A stretch of DNA of 64,000 bases from Macrosoma leucophasiata. Lineage: Eukaryota > Arthropoda > Insecta > Lepidoptera > Hedylidae. The DNA is taken from NCBI GenBank assembly GCA_036365455.1, contig JAWQUS010000026.1:12418001-12482000 (forward strand), read 5' to 3'. This document shows positions 30,168-40,363 of this stretch, piece after piece. Made by a program: the position numbers and the translations under genes. The notes below the pieces were generated by a model. That model was not told the origin of the DNA. It saw only the letters and a program-made list of their open reading frames with translations, and did no database searches. Position 1 is the first letter of the stretch; each line of letters opens with the position of its first letter.

Positions 30168-30465
30168 GAAAAAAAAAAAACGTTTTACGTTAGGTAAATG
30201 CATGCATTCAATCATACATGCAAACACCCACGACTCGCCGGTTACGTTTTTGGCCCATGTAACAGGTGGCGAACCTGTTGCCATCTCCGGGCACATTACC
30301 AAACTCCGGGGTACTGGGAAACTTCCAGAAAATGGAAAAATCCCAATAGAAGCAGAGATAAAGGATTTTAAACCGTTATCTCTGATAGTCCCCGACCCGG
30401 GAATCGAACCCAGGACCTTCAGCGTAATAGTAGTGGCCTGCTACCACTACGCTACTGAGGCAGTT
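30168..30465 (-). mobile_element. SINE-C, full-length, minus orientation
   Basis: An A-run and CGTTTTACGTTAGGTAAATG lead through GGCGAACCTGTTGCC and AATCGAACCCAGGACC to TACCACTACGCTACTGAGGC. A plus-strand open frame across it is a by-product. A scrap of the SINE-A head (CTCCAGTGTCAAAGCTCGTG) follows at 30482-30501. Confidence 0.85.
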
Positions 30466-30638
30466 AAGAAAACTTTTTTAAGCTCCAGTGTCAAAGCTCG
30501 TGGGCGTAAGCAGATGAAACTCCATCATCATTTTATTCAACCAAATTTTGATTATTTCCAGGTACTATCACTTCTTGAAGCGAGTGAAAATCACCTACAG
30601 CATTAACTAAAAATGAAAAACCATTTGATATAATAATG

Positions 30639-31003
30639 AAGCGCGCATAGCCCAGCGGCTGGTGTAGATCGTAAGCGATCTGCTCGGTTAAGCACTACGG
30701 GCGCGGTCGGGTAGTGTGATGGGTGACCGCTAGTGGCAAATTAAATGCGCGTTTCCGTGCTTCGGAGGGCACGTTAAGCCGTCGGTCCCGGTTGCTATCG
30801 ATGGATAGCAGTCGTTAAACCTTGTCGGAGGCCTTATGGGTGGTTTGAAAACATCCGACAGTGGGTTGGCCACTAACCCACCCACCTCCACCAATCCGCA
30901 TTGGAGCAGCGTGGTGGAGTAAGCTCCAGGCCTCCCCCCAAAAAGGGGAGAGACTCGTGCCCAGCAGTGGGACGTATAATGGGTTGCCATTATTATTATT
31001 ATA
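30639..31003 (+). mobile_element. SINE-B, best full-length copy
   Basis: About 365 bp from GAAGCGCGCATAGCCCAGCG to a tail of (ATT)n. At 30687-30730 GGTTAAGCACTACGGGCG and GATGGGTGACCGC follow the internal control region of 5S rRNA genes in order and spacing. The 3' end CCCAGCAGTGGGACGTATAA is a phrase shared with RTE-like elements of moths. Open frames on both strands here are by-products. Confidence 0.9.
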
Positions 31004-31084
31004 TTATATATTTGATATAAAATTAAATGTATTTCTTTGCACAATCCTGAATGAATAGTTTTCTCAGATCACCTATTCAAGATC

Positions 31085-31262
31085 TATTGCCTATTACAGA
31101 AGGCGGTGTCCCCAGGCTCACACGGTCGACGAACCTTGGATCCAATGTCAGACAGGTTGGTCTAACAAAAAATGTCTCTAGTGACGTGCCACTATCGATT
31201 CCCGCTACCGTTGTCGCCGTTTTTCCATTAACGTAAATAGTTTTATAACCTTTTCGGTTTTA
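31085..31262 (-). other. Unassigned coding-like block
   Basis: On the minus strand a frame of about 55 codons without stop reads VNGKTATTVAGIDSGTSLE, then FFVRPTCLTLDPRFVDRV, then LGTPPSVIGN, ending in TGA at about 31087. Composition and GC are above the surroundings. There is no Met start; a stop precedes it at about 31260. It may be an exon remnant or a repeat. I do not recognise a family. Confidence 0.25.
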
Positions 31263-31439
31263 GTGCGGCGCTAGTATGTTTCATTTGATTGTTTGTGGCT
31301 ATAAAGTTCTCATCGGTTTATGATGTGTGGTTTCATTTTGCATGAATAAAGTAGCAGAAGGTTCACGTTGGTGGTAGGTGAGTGACACAGTCGAGAAACT
31401 CTCGTATAAAACTACATACTCAAGATTTTTATAGAAAAA

Positions 31440-31545
31440 ATGGAAAGAGCAATTCGAGTTCGAGCGGGACTTGAACTTGGGGCCATCGAATCATGAGACG
31501 CGATTGGGCAAATGATTCGGCTTGTAATAAGCTACGGAAGTCCAC
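31440..31545 (-). repeat. tRNA-like SINE head, diverged
   Basis: On the minus strand ACTTCCGTAGCTTATTACAAG and AGTTCAAGTCCCGCTCG match the A-box and B-box layout of the tRNA-like units at 13108-13240. Confidence 0.5.
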
Positions 31546-32009
31546 AGTTGGCATTAGATATCGTCACCGCCATACCAAGGCGATGCAATTAGATGTGAAA
31601 GAGTAATTTATAAGCGAACCAGACAAATGTTCGTGGTTTTTGGTTTGTTTTCATGTACCTAATTGATTAATTTGTATTTAGTGATTAAAAAAAAAAAAAT
31701 TTTAATCCATGGCCCGACCATGGATTAAAAATTTTTTTTTATATGATCTGTCGATTTTGATAGCTAATGATAGCTCCAATGGGGTTTAGGCGACTTACAC
31801 TGGTATCAACGTATCCGCTTTACCGCCTACCGCGGCGGTGCGCGGTCCCGTATGTGAAAAGCGCCTTAAGTCCCACCGGAAGTCAATTTTCGCTATCCAT
31901 TTTTTTCATAAAATGTCTAACTGAATACTTTTCACAAATAGATTATCACTTTTGAGGTTTGATATATTTATCTTGAAAGGAACACCCACACATTACATTA
32001 TCTAATAGA
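31546..32009. other. Unassigned DNA around a hairpin
   Basis: Apart from the hairpin at 31685-31742, a GC-richer stretch at 31785-31875 (TACCGCCTACCGCGGCGG) is noted; no gene is supported. Confidence 0.35.
31685..31742. repeat. Long hairpin with A/T-rich stem
   Basis: An A-run, TTTTAATCCATGG, the loop CCCGA, then CCATGGATTAAAA and a T-run: the two arms of about 26 bp are nearly exact complements. Confidence 0.8.
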
Positions 32010-32150
32010 ATAGGATAGAAAATATTTTTATTTCGAGTAGATCTTTACATATACTTTCAAAACGTCAAGAAATATAAAATACCTAGAGTGAATAACCATT
32101 ACTTAAAGTAAAGCAAAATCATATATTAATAGTAAATTAAAAATTAGAAT
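32010..32150 (-). mobile_element. Repeat P: 3' end of a non-LTR element
   Basis: AGAATAGGATAGAAAATATT, then TTTATTTCGAGTAGATCTTT and ACTTTCAAAACGTCAAG. The same words occur at 33185-33265. Read on the minus strand it is a 3' end with a short tandem tail. Confidence 0.6.
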
Positions 32151-33184
32151 TTAAACTACTTAGTTAAAACATTATAATCACAAAATTTTTCAATTCCTTC
32201 AATGATGATAAATGAAGAAAAAGAAAAACTTATTCGTCAAGATCAAAGTTATTCACTTAGCAGAGTTCCAAGTGCAGTCACTACTGAGATGAACTCCGCT
32301 ACTCAACAAACTCAGTAAGAGCTCTTTTAAATGAGAGCTTAAATCTAGTACAAATTATCGTGAAAAATCAAATAATGTGAACGTCCATAGCATAGATGCA
32401 AATAAACTGCTATCTACTAAATGTGATGTAGCTCCTGCAAACCAGAACAGACCAGTCCCCACCAACAGCACCCGTTCACGAGTATGACGCATGTGACAGC
32501 CATTGCCCTCCTCGACCATTTTTATGGCTAATGAAGCTGTTGTTCATGCAAACGGATGCCATTTAACATAACATTAATACTCAAACTACACATTGTTATT
32601 ATTATGCAACGTGTTCTTATTGTTGAAATAGTATAAATGTAGCTTTAAAAACTTCGAAGTCGTATGACTCGCTTGATACGGTTTTGACATAATACCGCTT
32701 AGGTATATGTAACTCTCTAAACTCTCTATACAGAAAATGGTTGAGAATGCGAGAGAATGCGTCTTCGCATTAAGTAGGTATATCGTATTTGTATTGTGAA
32801 CAATAAAACTACTTATTAAATCTGAATTCCAAAAGCCTTAGGAAGGTACGTTATTTATCGACCAATAAATTGACGGAATATATTTATATGGATGAAGATT
32901 ACAATCAAATAACCGTAAATCTTTCAATTAGTAGGAAATAAAGACAGTTGCGGTTGGAGCCGGGATATAAATTGGACAAGGCAATAAATTTAATCGATAC
33001 TCTTCAATCACATCACTCGAGCTGTCAATCTCGCTCGGAGTCGGAGAGGTATCGCGATGCACTGCGAATGTTAATTTTTAAACAAATATAATTTGAATAA
33101 TAACACAAAACAGGTAGCTATATTAAGTGTTTATGAAAATTTACATAAATAACTATATAAACAAATAAATTTCTGCCTCTTGTA
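32151..33184. other. Unassigned DNA
   Basis: The block 32240-32350 (GAGTTCCAAGTGCAGTCAC, AACTCCGCTACTCAAC) and 32450-32510 may be further 5' parts of the non-LTR 3' end above. No ORF supports this. Confidence 0.35.
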
Positions 33185-33265
33185 GAAATAGAAATAGAAA
33201 ATATTTTTATTTCGAATAGATCTTTACAGATACTTTCAAAACGTCAATAAATGTAGTTTGGATGG
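33185..33265 (-). mobile_element. Repeat P: second copy of the same 3' end
   Basis: AGAAATAGAAATAGAAAATA then TTTATTTCGAATAGATCTTT and CTTTCAAAACGTCAATAAAT, close to 32010-32090. Confidence 0.65.
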
Positions 33266-33392
33266 ACAATTATGTATACCTACTGAGGTGGTTCATTTCC
33301 CAAAATGTTATGAGCAAACAGTAGGTACGTACCAATAGAAAATCTTTACTCATGGGATTGCAAATTAAGAACCTACGACTACATTTATTTAT

Positions 33393-33570
33393 GTCAGGAA
33401 GTGGCAAACATACATGCACACATCACATTGATGGTAGATAAATTGAAACTGCCAATAAAAGTGTTAAAACAAAAGATTTCAATGTTTCAGGAGACACATG
33501 TAGCGTAACTGTTATGTCTCTGTGCCAGAAATAAAATTGTCTATCTGCCACCAAAGCGTAGTGTACAGAA
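33393..33570 (-). mobile_element. SINE-A subfamily copy, diverged
   Basis: AGGAAGTGGCAAACATACATG, ATTTCAATGTTTCAGGAG and TTATGTCTCTGTGCCAGAAA; the central variant resembles 3946-4220. Confidence 0.5.
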
Positions 33571-33785
33571 CTAAGTGATGATCAGACATAGATAGACCAC
33601 ACAAAAACCAGAGGTCAAAATGCAGATTACCACCCCTGAGACATAAGGTGTTATGTCTCTGTGATAGTTATAACGGGGCCATACATGACCATCTAACCGG
33701 AACACGATAGTGCTGAATACTACCATTCGGTGGTAATGCGGTGGTACCAGCGCCGTCCGTACACTGAAACTCTACTACTATTAGA
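33571..33785 (-). mobile_element. SINE-A, diverged head part
   Basis: CAGAGGTCAAAATGCAG, GGTGTTATGTCTCTGTG, ACCGGAACACGATAGTGCTG and GGTAATGCGGTGGTACC; the head hairpin is broken. Confidence 0.65.
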
Positions 33786-33796
33786 GTAGTGGTGAC

Positions 33797-34562
33797 CTTT
33801 TTTTATGTAATGGAAGTGGTAAACAGGCATGCAGTTCACACTGATGTTAAGTGATGCCTGCAGCCTATAGACACTTAACAAAGACCAAGATGAAAATACA
33901 GATGCGTTACCACTCCTTAGGCCTAAGGTGTTATGCCTCTGTGCCGGAAATTACAGGGCCGTACATTACCACCTGACCGGAACACGATAGTGCTGAACCT
34001 TAACATTTAGCGGCAAGTATATTAGGTAATATCAAGGATAGAAATGTTTGGCTAAATGCTGATCTAGCTCCACAAAGGTGTTAAATGTAATAATCAAAGT
34101 GTAATGTTGATATTATATTGTTAATTTTAAGCTTGTTTAAATTATGGAAAATTGTAAAAATATGCCTAAGAGATATTTTTAAAAGAGCCGACTGAGTTTT
34201 TTCCGGCAAGTTTTTCTCAGATCATATTGGCCTTTGGAACTTTGCCGGTGAATGACAAAGAATGACTCTTTTTCTTTTCTTTTTACTCTTTGTTATCAGT
34301 TTGTAAAGGGGAAAAGAGACATTTTACTGATATACTTTTTACATTAGTTTATGACATTTAGTTTTATCTTAGTGATATTCTTGACTTTACATATATTTTT
34401 TATCTTGTTTGACATGTATATCAATTGTTATTCGCTTTAATTTATTTTGTTTGTTTTTGACGTGTCATAAGAGGTGCCTGTCACCCTAAATGAATAAATG
34501 AGTTTCTGATTCTGATTCTGATTCTGATTCTAATGCGGTGGTGCCTACGCCCGCGAGCTCCG
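33797..34562 (-). mobile_element. SINE-A copy split by a non-LTR 3' end
   Basis: The tail part 33797-34030 (poly-T to TATTAGGTAAT) and the head part 34531-34562 onward to ACCACCAGTA are one SINE-A. 500 bp of foreign sequence lie between. Confidence 0.85.
34031..34530 (+). mobile_element. Non-LTR retrotransposon 3' end with (TGATTC)n tail, inside SINE-A
   Basis: A 500-bp insert flanked by TAAT (34027-34030 and 34531-34534). It contains GAGCCGACTGAGTTTTTTCC, then TTTTTCTCAGATCATATTGG and ends ATGAATAAATGAGTTTC plus about four units of TGATTC. This is the untranslated 3' end typical of jockey/CR1-like elements, 5'-truncated. Confidence 0.75.
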
Positions 34563-34654
34563 TCACTAGAGCTCTACCACCAGTAAACCTAATGTATTAG
34601 TACCCATCCAAAGCCGGGGTGGGCCGCTAGTCTGATACAAACATCCATCTTACA

Positions 34655-34985
34655 TGACCTATCTATTTTAAATCCTATACCACTTGAATGCTGATAAAAA
34701 TTGCAAATGAGAACTGCGTGCTTCTACATTCGCGATCAAACGTGTTCTTATGCCCGAGTAGCCTCTTGAGACGCCGACTCTATATCGAGGTCAGCTGTGC
34801 GAGTAATTGTGGATTAATGATGCCAATATTACCTACTGTCTACACTTCTGAAGAACGTTATTTAGATCTAGCTCATTCAGACGAAATTGTTTCAATTTAT
34901 GCCTGCTACAGAATAGTTCTTCGTCATGAAAATACAAATGCACAGTTGAATGTCTTCACTTCTACTTTTTATGCAATAATTAACA
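34655..34985 (+). repeat. Second local duplication, left copy
   Basis: GACCTATCTATTTTAAATCC, TGAGAACTGCGTGCTT, GCGATCAAACGTGTTCT, GCCTCTTGAGACGCCGAC and CTCATTCAGACGAAATTG recur at 35650-35990 in the same order and direction. A 102-codon frame crosses this copy but the other copy has stops, so I do not call it a gene. Confidence 0.75.
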
Positions 34986-35112
34986 TAAAAAGTTAAGAAT
35001 ACATTTCAGATGCCTTACCACTCAATATCGGCGCTGAACACTACCTTTTGGTGTCAAATGGAAAGAAAGAAACAAATAGTTTATTTTTTGACACACAATA
35101 CATTGCAAATAA

Positions 35113-35459
35113 CAATAATAAAGGCAACCCTTTATACACACGTCCCACTGCTGGGCACGAGTCACTTTTTGGGGGAGGCCTGGAGCTTACTTCACCACGC
35201 TGCTCCAATGCGGATTGGCGGAGGTGGGTGGGTTAGTGGCCAACCCGCTGTCGGATGTTTTCAAACCGCCCATAAGGCCTCCGACAAGGTTTAACGGCTG
35301 CTATCTATCGATAGCCACCGGGACCGACGCCGACGGCTAACGTGCCCTCCGAAGCACGGAAACGCGCATTTTTAATTCAATCATCACACACCCGCCCGTA
35401 TCGCTTAACCGAGTAGATCACTTGCGATCTATACCAGCCGCGAAGCCATGCGCGCTTCA
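35113..35459 (-). mobile_element. SINE-B, full-length, minus orientation
   Basis: An (AAT)n-like end and GGCAACCCTTTATACACACG lead through the GGGGGAGGCC block to GTATCGCTTAACCGAGTAG and GAAGCCATGCGCGCTTCA. It separates the two duplication copies. Its open frames are by-products. Confidence 0.85.
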
Positions 35460-35649
35460 ATATATCACTAAGTACTTATAAATAAAGAAAGTAAAACAGA
35501 GAAGATGACGGTATGATGCATGTGCGAGGCCAAAGGAATGGTATCCATCTCAGCTGATTGCTGTACTTGGTAAGTGACTCGGGTAGCAAAAAGGTATGTT
35601 ATTTTAACGGTTTCGGACTCTACCATTGTTGGTGGCAGAGAATCTTCAT

Positions 35650-35990
35650 ATCACGACCTGTCTATTTTTGTAGCGTATTCCACTCGAATACAGATTGTAA
35701 ATGAGAACTGCCTGGCTTTACATTATAGTCGCGATCAAACGTGTTCTAATGCCTGAGTAGTCTCTTGAGACACCGACGCTAAGTCGGAGTCAGCAGTGCA
35801 AGTAATTATGGACTAATGATTCCGATAAAACCTACCTATCTACACTTCCAAGGGACGTAATTAGGCTTGGCTCATTCAGATGAGATTAAATTGTTTCAGT
35901 TTCTGTCAACTAGGAAACTGTTTTTTATCTTGAAAATGATACACTACCGTACAGTTCACATTATTGATAAATTAAAGTTATCTATCTACT
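35650..35990 (+). repeat. Second local duplication, right copy
   Basis: It parallels 34655-34985 at a displacement of about 1 kb with roughly three of four bases kept; the SINE-B lies only between the copies, so it inserted after the duplication or outside it. Confidence 0.75.
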
Positions 35991-36060
35991 TTAGCATCAA
36001 TGTGATATGATGAATAAATAGAGGTATAGCAGATAGTAGTACCTAGAGATCTCAATATAG

Positions 36061-36300
36061 ACTGGTGGTAGAGCTCCAGTGACGGAGCTCGCGGGCGTAG
36101 GCACCACCGCATTACCTTACCTGATATACTTGCCGCTAAATGGTAGTGTTTAGCACTATCGTGTTCCGATCAGATGGTAATGTACGGCCCTGTAATTTCC
36201 GGTACAGAGGCATAACACCTTAGGCCTCAGGAGTGGTAACGCATATGCATTTTGACCTTGGTCTTTGTGTAAGTGTCAATAGGCTGCAGTCATCACTTAT
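36061..36300 (+). mobile_element. SINE-A, 3'-truncated copy
   Basis: Intact head from ACTGGTGGTAGAGCTCCAG; it stops after GCTGCAGTCATCACTTAT. Confidence 0.85.
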
Positions 36301-36365
36301 TCCTTACCCTCCTGAGACAAAATGTTTGCCCTATGTATCAGGCCCCCGTCCACGCACATATTTCT

Positions 36366-36382
36366 TCCCCCCCCCCCCCTCC
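36366..36382. repeat. Poly-C tract
   Basis: An uninterrupted run of about 13 C is followed by TCCCG, unusual in this AT-rich window. Confidence 0.8.
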
Positions 36383-36547
36383 CGTGATGCTACTGATTGA
36401 TACGGTAGATGCACGCGAGCAAAAAAAACAGCTCTACAAATCTTTCATGATTCCCATTGACCAGTCGATCTTTGGAGGCCTTCAGAACCGGAGGCCCGTG
36501 GTGGACCGCCTCCCTCCCCCTTCACCCCTCCTTAGTCCATCACTGAA

Positions 36548-36632
36548 CTGTGCTATCGTGTTCCGGCAGGTGGTTATGTGTACGTCCATTACAACCTATA
36601 GGTACTCAGGAGTGGAGTGGTAACGCATGCTT
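36548..36632 (+). mobile_element. SINE-A fragment
   Basis: GTGCTATCGTGTTCCGGCAGG and AGGAGTGGAGTGGTAACGCAT; the middle is shortened. Confidence 0.6.
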
Positions 36633-36659
36633 ATTGAAATCGCTTATTCTAATATATAT

Positions 36660-36895
36660 TTTTTTTACGTATTGGTAGTGGCAAACAAGCATGCAGTTCA
36701 CATTGATGTTAAGTGATGACTGCAGCCTATAGACACCCATACAAAGACCAAGATCAAAATGCAGATGCGTTACCACTCCTGAGGCCTAAGGTTTTATGCC
36801 TCTGTGCCCGAAATTACAGGGCCGTACATTACCACCTGACCGGAACACGATAGCGCTGAACACTACCATTTAGCGGCAAGTATATTATATAACAT
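36660..36895 (-). mobile_element. SINE-A, head-truncated copy
   Basis: From a short T-run through GTGGCAAACAAGCATGCAG to ACCATTTAGCGGCAAGTATA; the head is missing. A degenerate plus-oriented tail piece lies at 36935-36990. Confidence 0.8.
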
Positions 36896-36990
36896 ATACA
36901 TTACAAAATATATATTATATTGTGTAATGTAGTGTATTCACTTACCATCACTGTGATCTGTAAGCTTGTTTGCCTCTTAATGATATAAAA

Positions 36991-37928
36991 CATCGTAAAT
37001 ACAACAATTGCTAGAATCGGGACAGTTGTTTCATATGTAATATGCGAATTTTTCAACGCGATTATTCAACGTTTAACGACAGATATAGGTCGACATTTTA
37101 TTTCGTGTAAATCGTTTATAAACAGCGACAGGACGTTGATGTATTTTAGAATACACGAACATAGCTATTTACGTCAGCGGTCGATTTATTTGTTTTTCGC
37201 CATGTCGCGATTTTTTTAGGTGTAGTGTGTTTGTAGGCCACGATTTTTCTTTCGAGGTGTTGACTATAGCAAATTAAGGTTCAGTTTAGCGGGCTTTCAG
37301 AGTGCTGTTTTTGATGAGTGGATGAGTAAGTGACCTTTCGCTTAGATTAATTTTAAATTGAAATCATATTTAAATGTGTGTACATTTAATGATGTATGAA
37401 TAATTTGCAAAAAAATTTAAACGTTTATCTTTTTTAATGATTTATCCTCTTTCTCAGAGACGAAAAAATATTGATTATAAACATAAAAATTCAATTCAAA
37501 CCCACATTAGTAGACGAGACTATTCTACGTTAGGTGCGATAATTGTTGTATTGTTTACCACATTATTAATGCTGATATCATTGTCATGTGTCAGTAATTA
37601 AGACCAGTGTAGTAGGTAATAGACATCACACACCTAGACGACTACAATTTTTGCAATTGCATTTTTATGCTATTGAAATTACACACTTTTATGCATTCCG
37701 CATTGATACAATCTTATTATTACTGCAATCCTTTGTAAATGTAATAACATTAAACCTAACAAGGAATACTATAAAACTCAAGTCTCAGTGCAAGAGCGAT
37801 ATTGCCTCAAGCTTAGATTTAATGCAGTAATGTAGTGTACCGGACTTGTTGCAAAAATGCTCATTTGATTGAAACAAATGACACATATTTTGCGTTCATT
37901 AGGTTAATAAAATTGTTTTAATCAACTG
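36991..37928. other. Unassigned DNA
   Basis: At 37180-37330 the texture resembles a promoter plus untranslated first exon (GGTTCAGTTTAGCGGGC, and GATGAGTAAGTG as a possible plus-strand donor), but there is no coding support. An 80-codon frame at 37588-37830 is unassigned. Confidence 0.25.
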
Positions 37929-37985
37929 GACGCCGAGCGCCTAACTCTAATGCTTTCATGATGCTTTCGATAATGACACAATAAT
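37929..37985. mobile_element. MITE-N end fragment
   Basis: GCGCCTAACTCTAATGCTTTC and TGCTTTCGATAATGACA match the terminal part of MITE-N. Confidence 0.5.
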
Positions 37986-38289
37986 AGAGCTGCTGCAAAA
38001 TGTGAAGTAAGGTTTTATCTTATCGAAAATTACTTTAGAACTATGGAATTGAAGACAACAGTCACTAATAGAGGTAGAGAGCTGTACCTCAAACAATTCA
38101 ATAATATTCGAGCTCCGAGTAATAATGCGACATTGAAAGCACTATCCTCCATTAAGGCGGATATTTAGATAGTGCCTACTCCCGAAATTCAATTTTGTTT
38201 TCTGGATTCTCGCAAATACAATTCACTTTGAAATACGTATATAACGTATTTCTTTGTTTTGAGTACACCTAAATAAATAAAAATTAACA
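37986..38289. other. Unassigned DNA
   Basis: Nothing recognised. Confidence 0.4.
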
Positions 38290-38463
38290 TCCACACACAA
38301 GGTTAAAAAATATTTCGTGGGTGCCATTAACACCCAAACCCGAAACAATCGTCTGTAGGCCATACAAATATTTGTCACGGGATTTGTTTGAGATCGAACC
38401 CGCAACCCTCGATTCAAGCGATCGGTAGACCATTAGACCAATTAGATCGTCAAAAATAAAAAA
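38290..38463 (-). mobile_element. SINE-D copy 2 (tRNA-derived)
   Basis: On the minus strand AATTGGTCTAATGGTCTACC (A-box-like) and TGCGGGTTCGATCTC (B-box) form the head, followed by ACAAATATTTGTATGGCC and GGGTGTTAATGGCACCCACG. Confidence 0.7.
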
Positions 38464-38819
38464 GCGTTTATTACTATTATTAAAACTACCAGTTTCTCGT
38501 CTTGACCTTAGCGTTCATAGCGATTTCAATCGCTTGGTTTAAACGCCTCACTCACATAGGTGTGTATCATCAAACGCTCGATAACACGTGACCTATATCC
38601 GCTATTTCAATTACTAAGTCTGGAGATAAGAAGACAATTGACTGGCTTCATTAACGTCATCTGGAACTGTCTAGCTGAACTTGTCACTTATAACTTGCAC
38701 TTCGACAATTACGCTATTTTGTATATTAGATTTCCATTTTGTCATTAACTCAAGTCATTAACTCAAGAAGCAAAGAGATAACTTTTAATTTAAATATTAT
38801 AATAATATATAAATATAGA
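38464..38819. other. Unassigned DNA
   Basis: Nothing recognised; AACTCAAGTCATTAACTCAAG at 38746-38766 is a small direct repeat. Confidence 0.4.
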
Positions 38820-39121
38820 AGCGCGCATGGTCCGGGTAGTGTGATGGGTGACCGCTAGTGGCAAATTAAATGCGCGTTTCCGTGCTTCGGAGGGCACGTT
38901 AAGCCGTCGGTCTCGGATGCTATCGATGGATAGCAGTCGTTAAACCTTGTCGGAGGCCTTATGGGCGGTTTGAAAACATCCGACAGTGGGTTGGCCACTA
39001 ACCCACCCACCTCCACCAATCCGCATTGGAGCAGCGTGGTGGAGTAAGCTCCAGACCTCCCCCCAAAAAGGGGAGAGACTCGTGCCCAGCAGTAGGACGT
39101 ATAATGGGTTGCCATTATTAT
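38820..39121 (+). mobile_element. SINE-B with deletion in the 5S-like head
   Basis: GAAGCGCGCATGG joins directly to GTCCGGGTAGTGTGATG, so most of the head before the C-box-like GATGGGTGACC is lost. The rest is regular to TTGCCATTATTATT. Confidence 0.85.
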
Positions 39122-39128
39122 TTTGTAT

Positions 39129-39281
39129 ATTATCGACGGCTTAACGTGCCCTCCGAAGCACGGAAACGCGCATTTTAATTTACCACTAGCGGTCACCCAT
39201 CAGACACCCGACCGCGCCCGTATCTCTTTACTGAGTAGATCGCTTACGATCTACACTAGCCGAGGAACCATGCGGGCTTCA
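39129..39281 (-). mobile_element. SINE-B head half, minus orientation
   Basis: CGACGGCTTAACGTGCCCTC to AGATCGCTTACGATCTACAC and ATGCGGGCTTCAT, the head of the family in reverse. It faces the plus copy just before it, so the two form an inverted pair. Confidence 0.85.
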
Positions 39282-39507
39282 TCAGCATCATTCAGCAGGA
39301 GATATTAATTATTAGACGATGAGCTACATACATACACATACATTTCGTTTAAATCTTTAAAAAGGACATAGCCGAACTTTTTGTGCTTGCAGACGTTGCA
39401 AACAGCTAATAACTCTATGAAGCAAACCTCACCAACTAATGATCCACCATATTACAGCCACTGTTATACGACTCAATTACTTCAGGCCATTACGAATGCA
39501 AACTTTT

Positions 39508-39798
39508 TTTTTTTTTTTTTATGTAATTGAAGTGGCAAACAAGCATGCAGTTCACATTGATGTTAAGTGATGACTGCAGCCTATAGACACCCACACAAAG
39601 ACCAAGGTCAAAATGCAAATGCGTTACCACTCCTGAGGCCTAAGGTGTTATGACTCTGTGCCGGAAATTACAGGGCCGTTCATTACCACCTGACTGGAAC
39701 ACGATAGTGTTGAACATTACCATTTAGCGGCAAGTAAATCAGGTAATGCGGTGGTGCCTACGCCCGCGAGCTCCGTCACTGGAGCTCTACCACCAGTA
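39508..39798 (-). mobile_element. SINE-A, full-length copy
   Basis: From a T-run of about 18 through the body to the intact head CTCTACCACCAGTA. Open frames on both strands across the head are by-products. Confidence 0.85.
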
Positions 39799-40074
39799 AA
39801 CTGCTGTAAACTTGGTAACGTGGTGTCGCACATGTGTGAGCACGCGGCAGTTGCCGTTGCTATGGCGGTCAGTACACGTGACGATGTGATTTTAATAGCA
39901 GTACTAGCATTTGACAGTTTGAGGAAAGGTAGGTACCTATTTACCATAGAATTATAAATGACAAGACAATTTTCTAATTTTCAACATCTAGGTCGACCTT
40001 CACCTATCTGTTTACCGAATGAAACATAGCCTATCAAAATGTGTTCATAGCTATCAAAAATTAGACAAAAACAT

Positions 40075-40363
40075 TTTTTTTAATGAAATGATAGTCCTAA
40101 ACAACCATACAGTTCACACTGATGTTAAGTGATGATTACAGCCTATAGACACCCTCACAAAAAGACCAGGGGTCAAAATGCAGATGCGTTACCACTTCTG
40201 AGGCCTAAGGTGTTATGCCTGTTTTCCGGAAATTACAGGACCATACAATTACCACCTGACCGGAACACGATAGTGCTGAACACTACCATTTAGCGGCAAG
40301 TTTATTAAGTCATGAGGTGGTGCCTACGCCTGCGAGCTCCGTCACTGGAGTTCTACCACCAGT
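40075..40363 (-). mobile_element. SINE-A, full-length, moderately diverged
   Basis: From TTTTTTTAATGAAATGATAG to GAGTTCTACCACCAGTA; head hairpin has one changed pair. Confidence 0.8.

Noticed and set aside
30202..30606. 134-codon open frame on the plus strand
   Set aside because: It runs across a minus-oriented SINE-C and its flank; the same partial peptide appears wherever SINE-C lies in this orientation (also near 48028-48252 and 51018-51236).
30730..31044. 104-codon minus-strand frame, similar to one at 38855-39196
   Set aside because: Both are the antisense of SINE-B copies; the shared peptide reflects the repeat, not a gene family.
39717..39957. Open frames on both strands with Ala/Val-rich peptides
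   Set aside because: They cross the GC-rich head of a SINE-A copy; the same peptides appear at 45597-45800 and 54356-54553.
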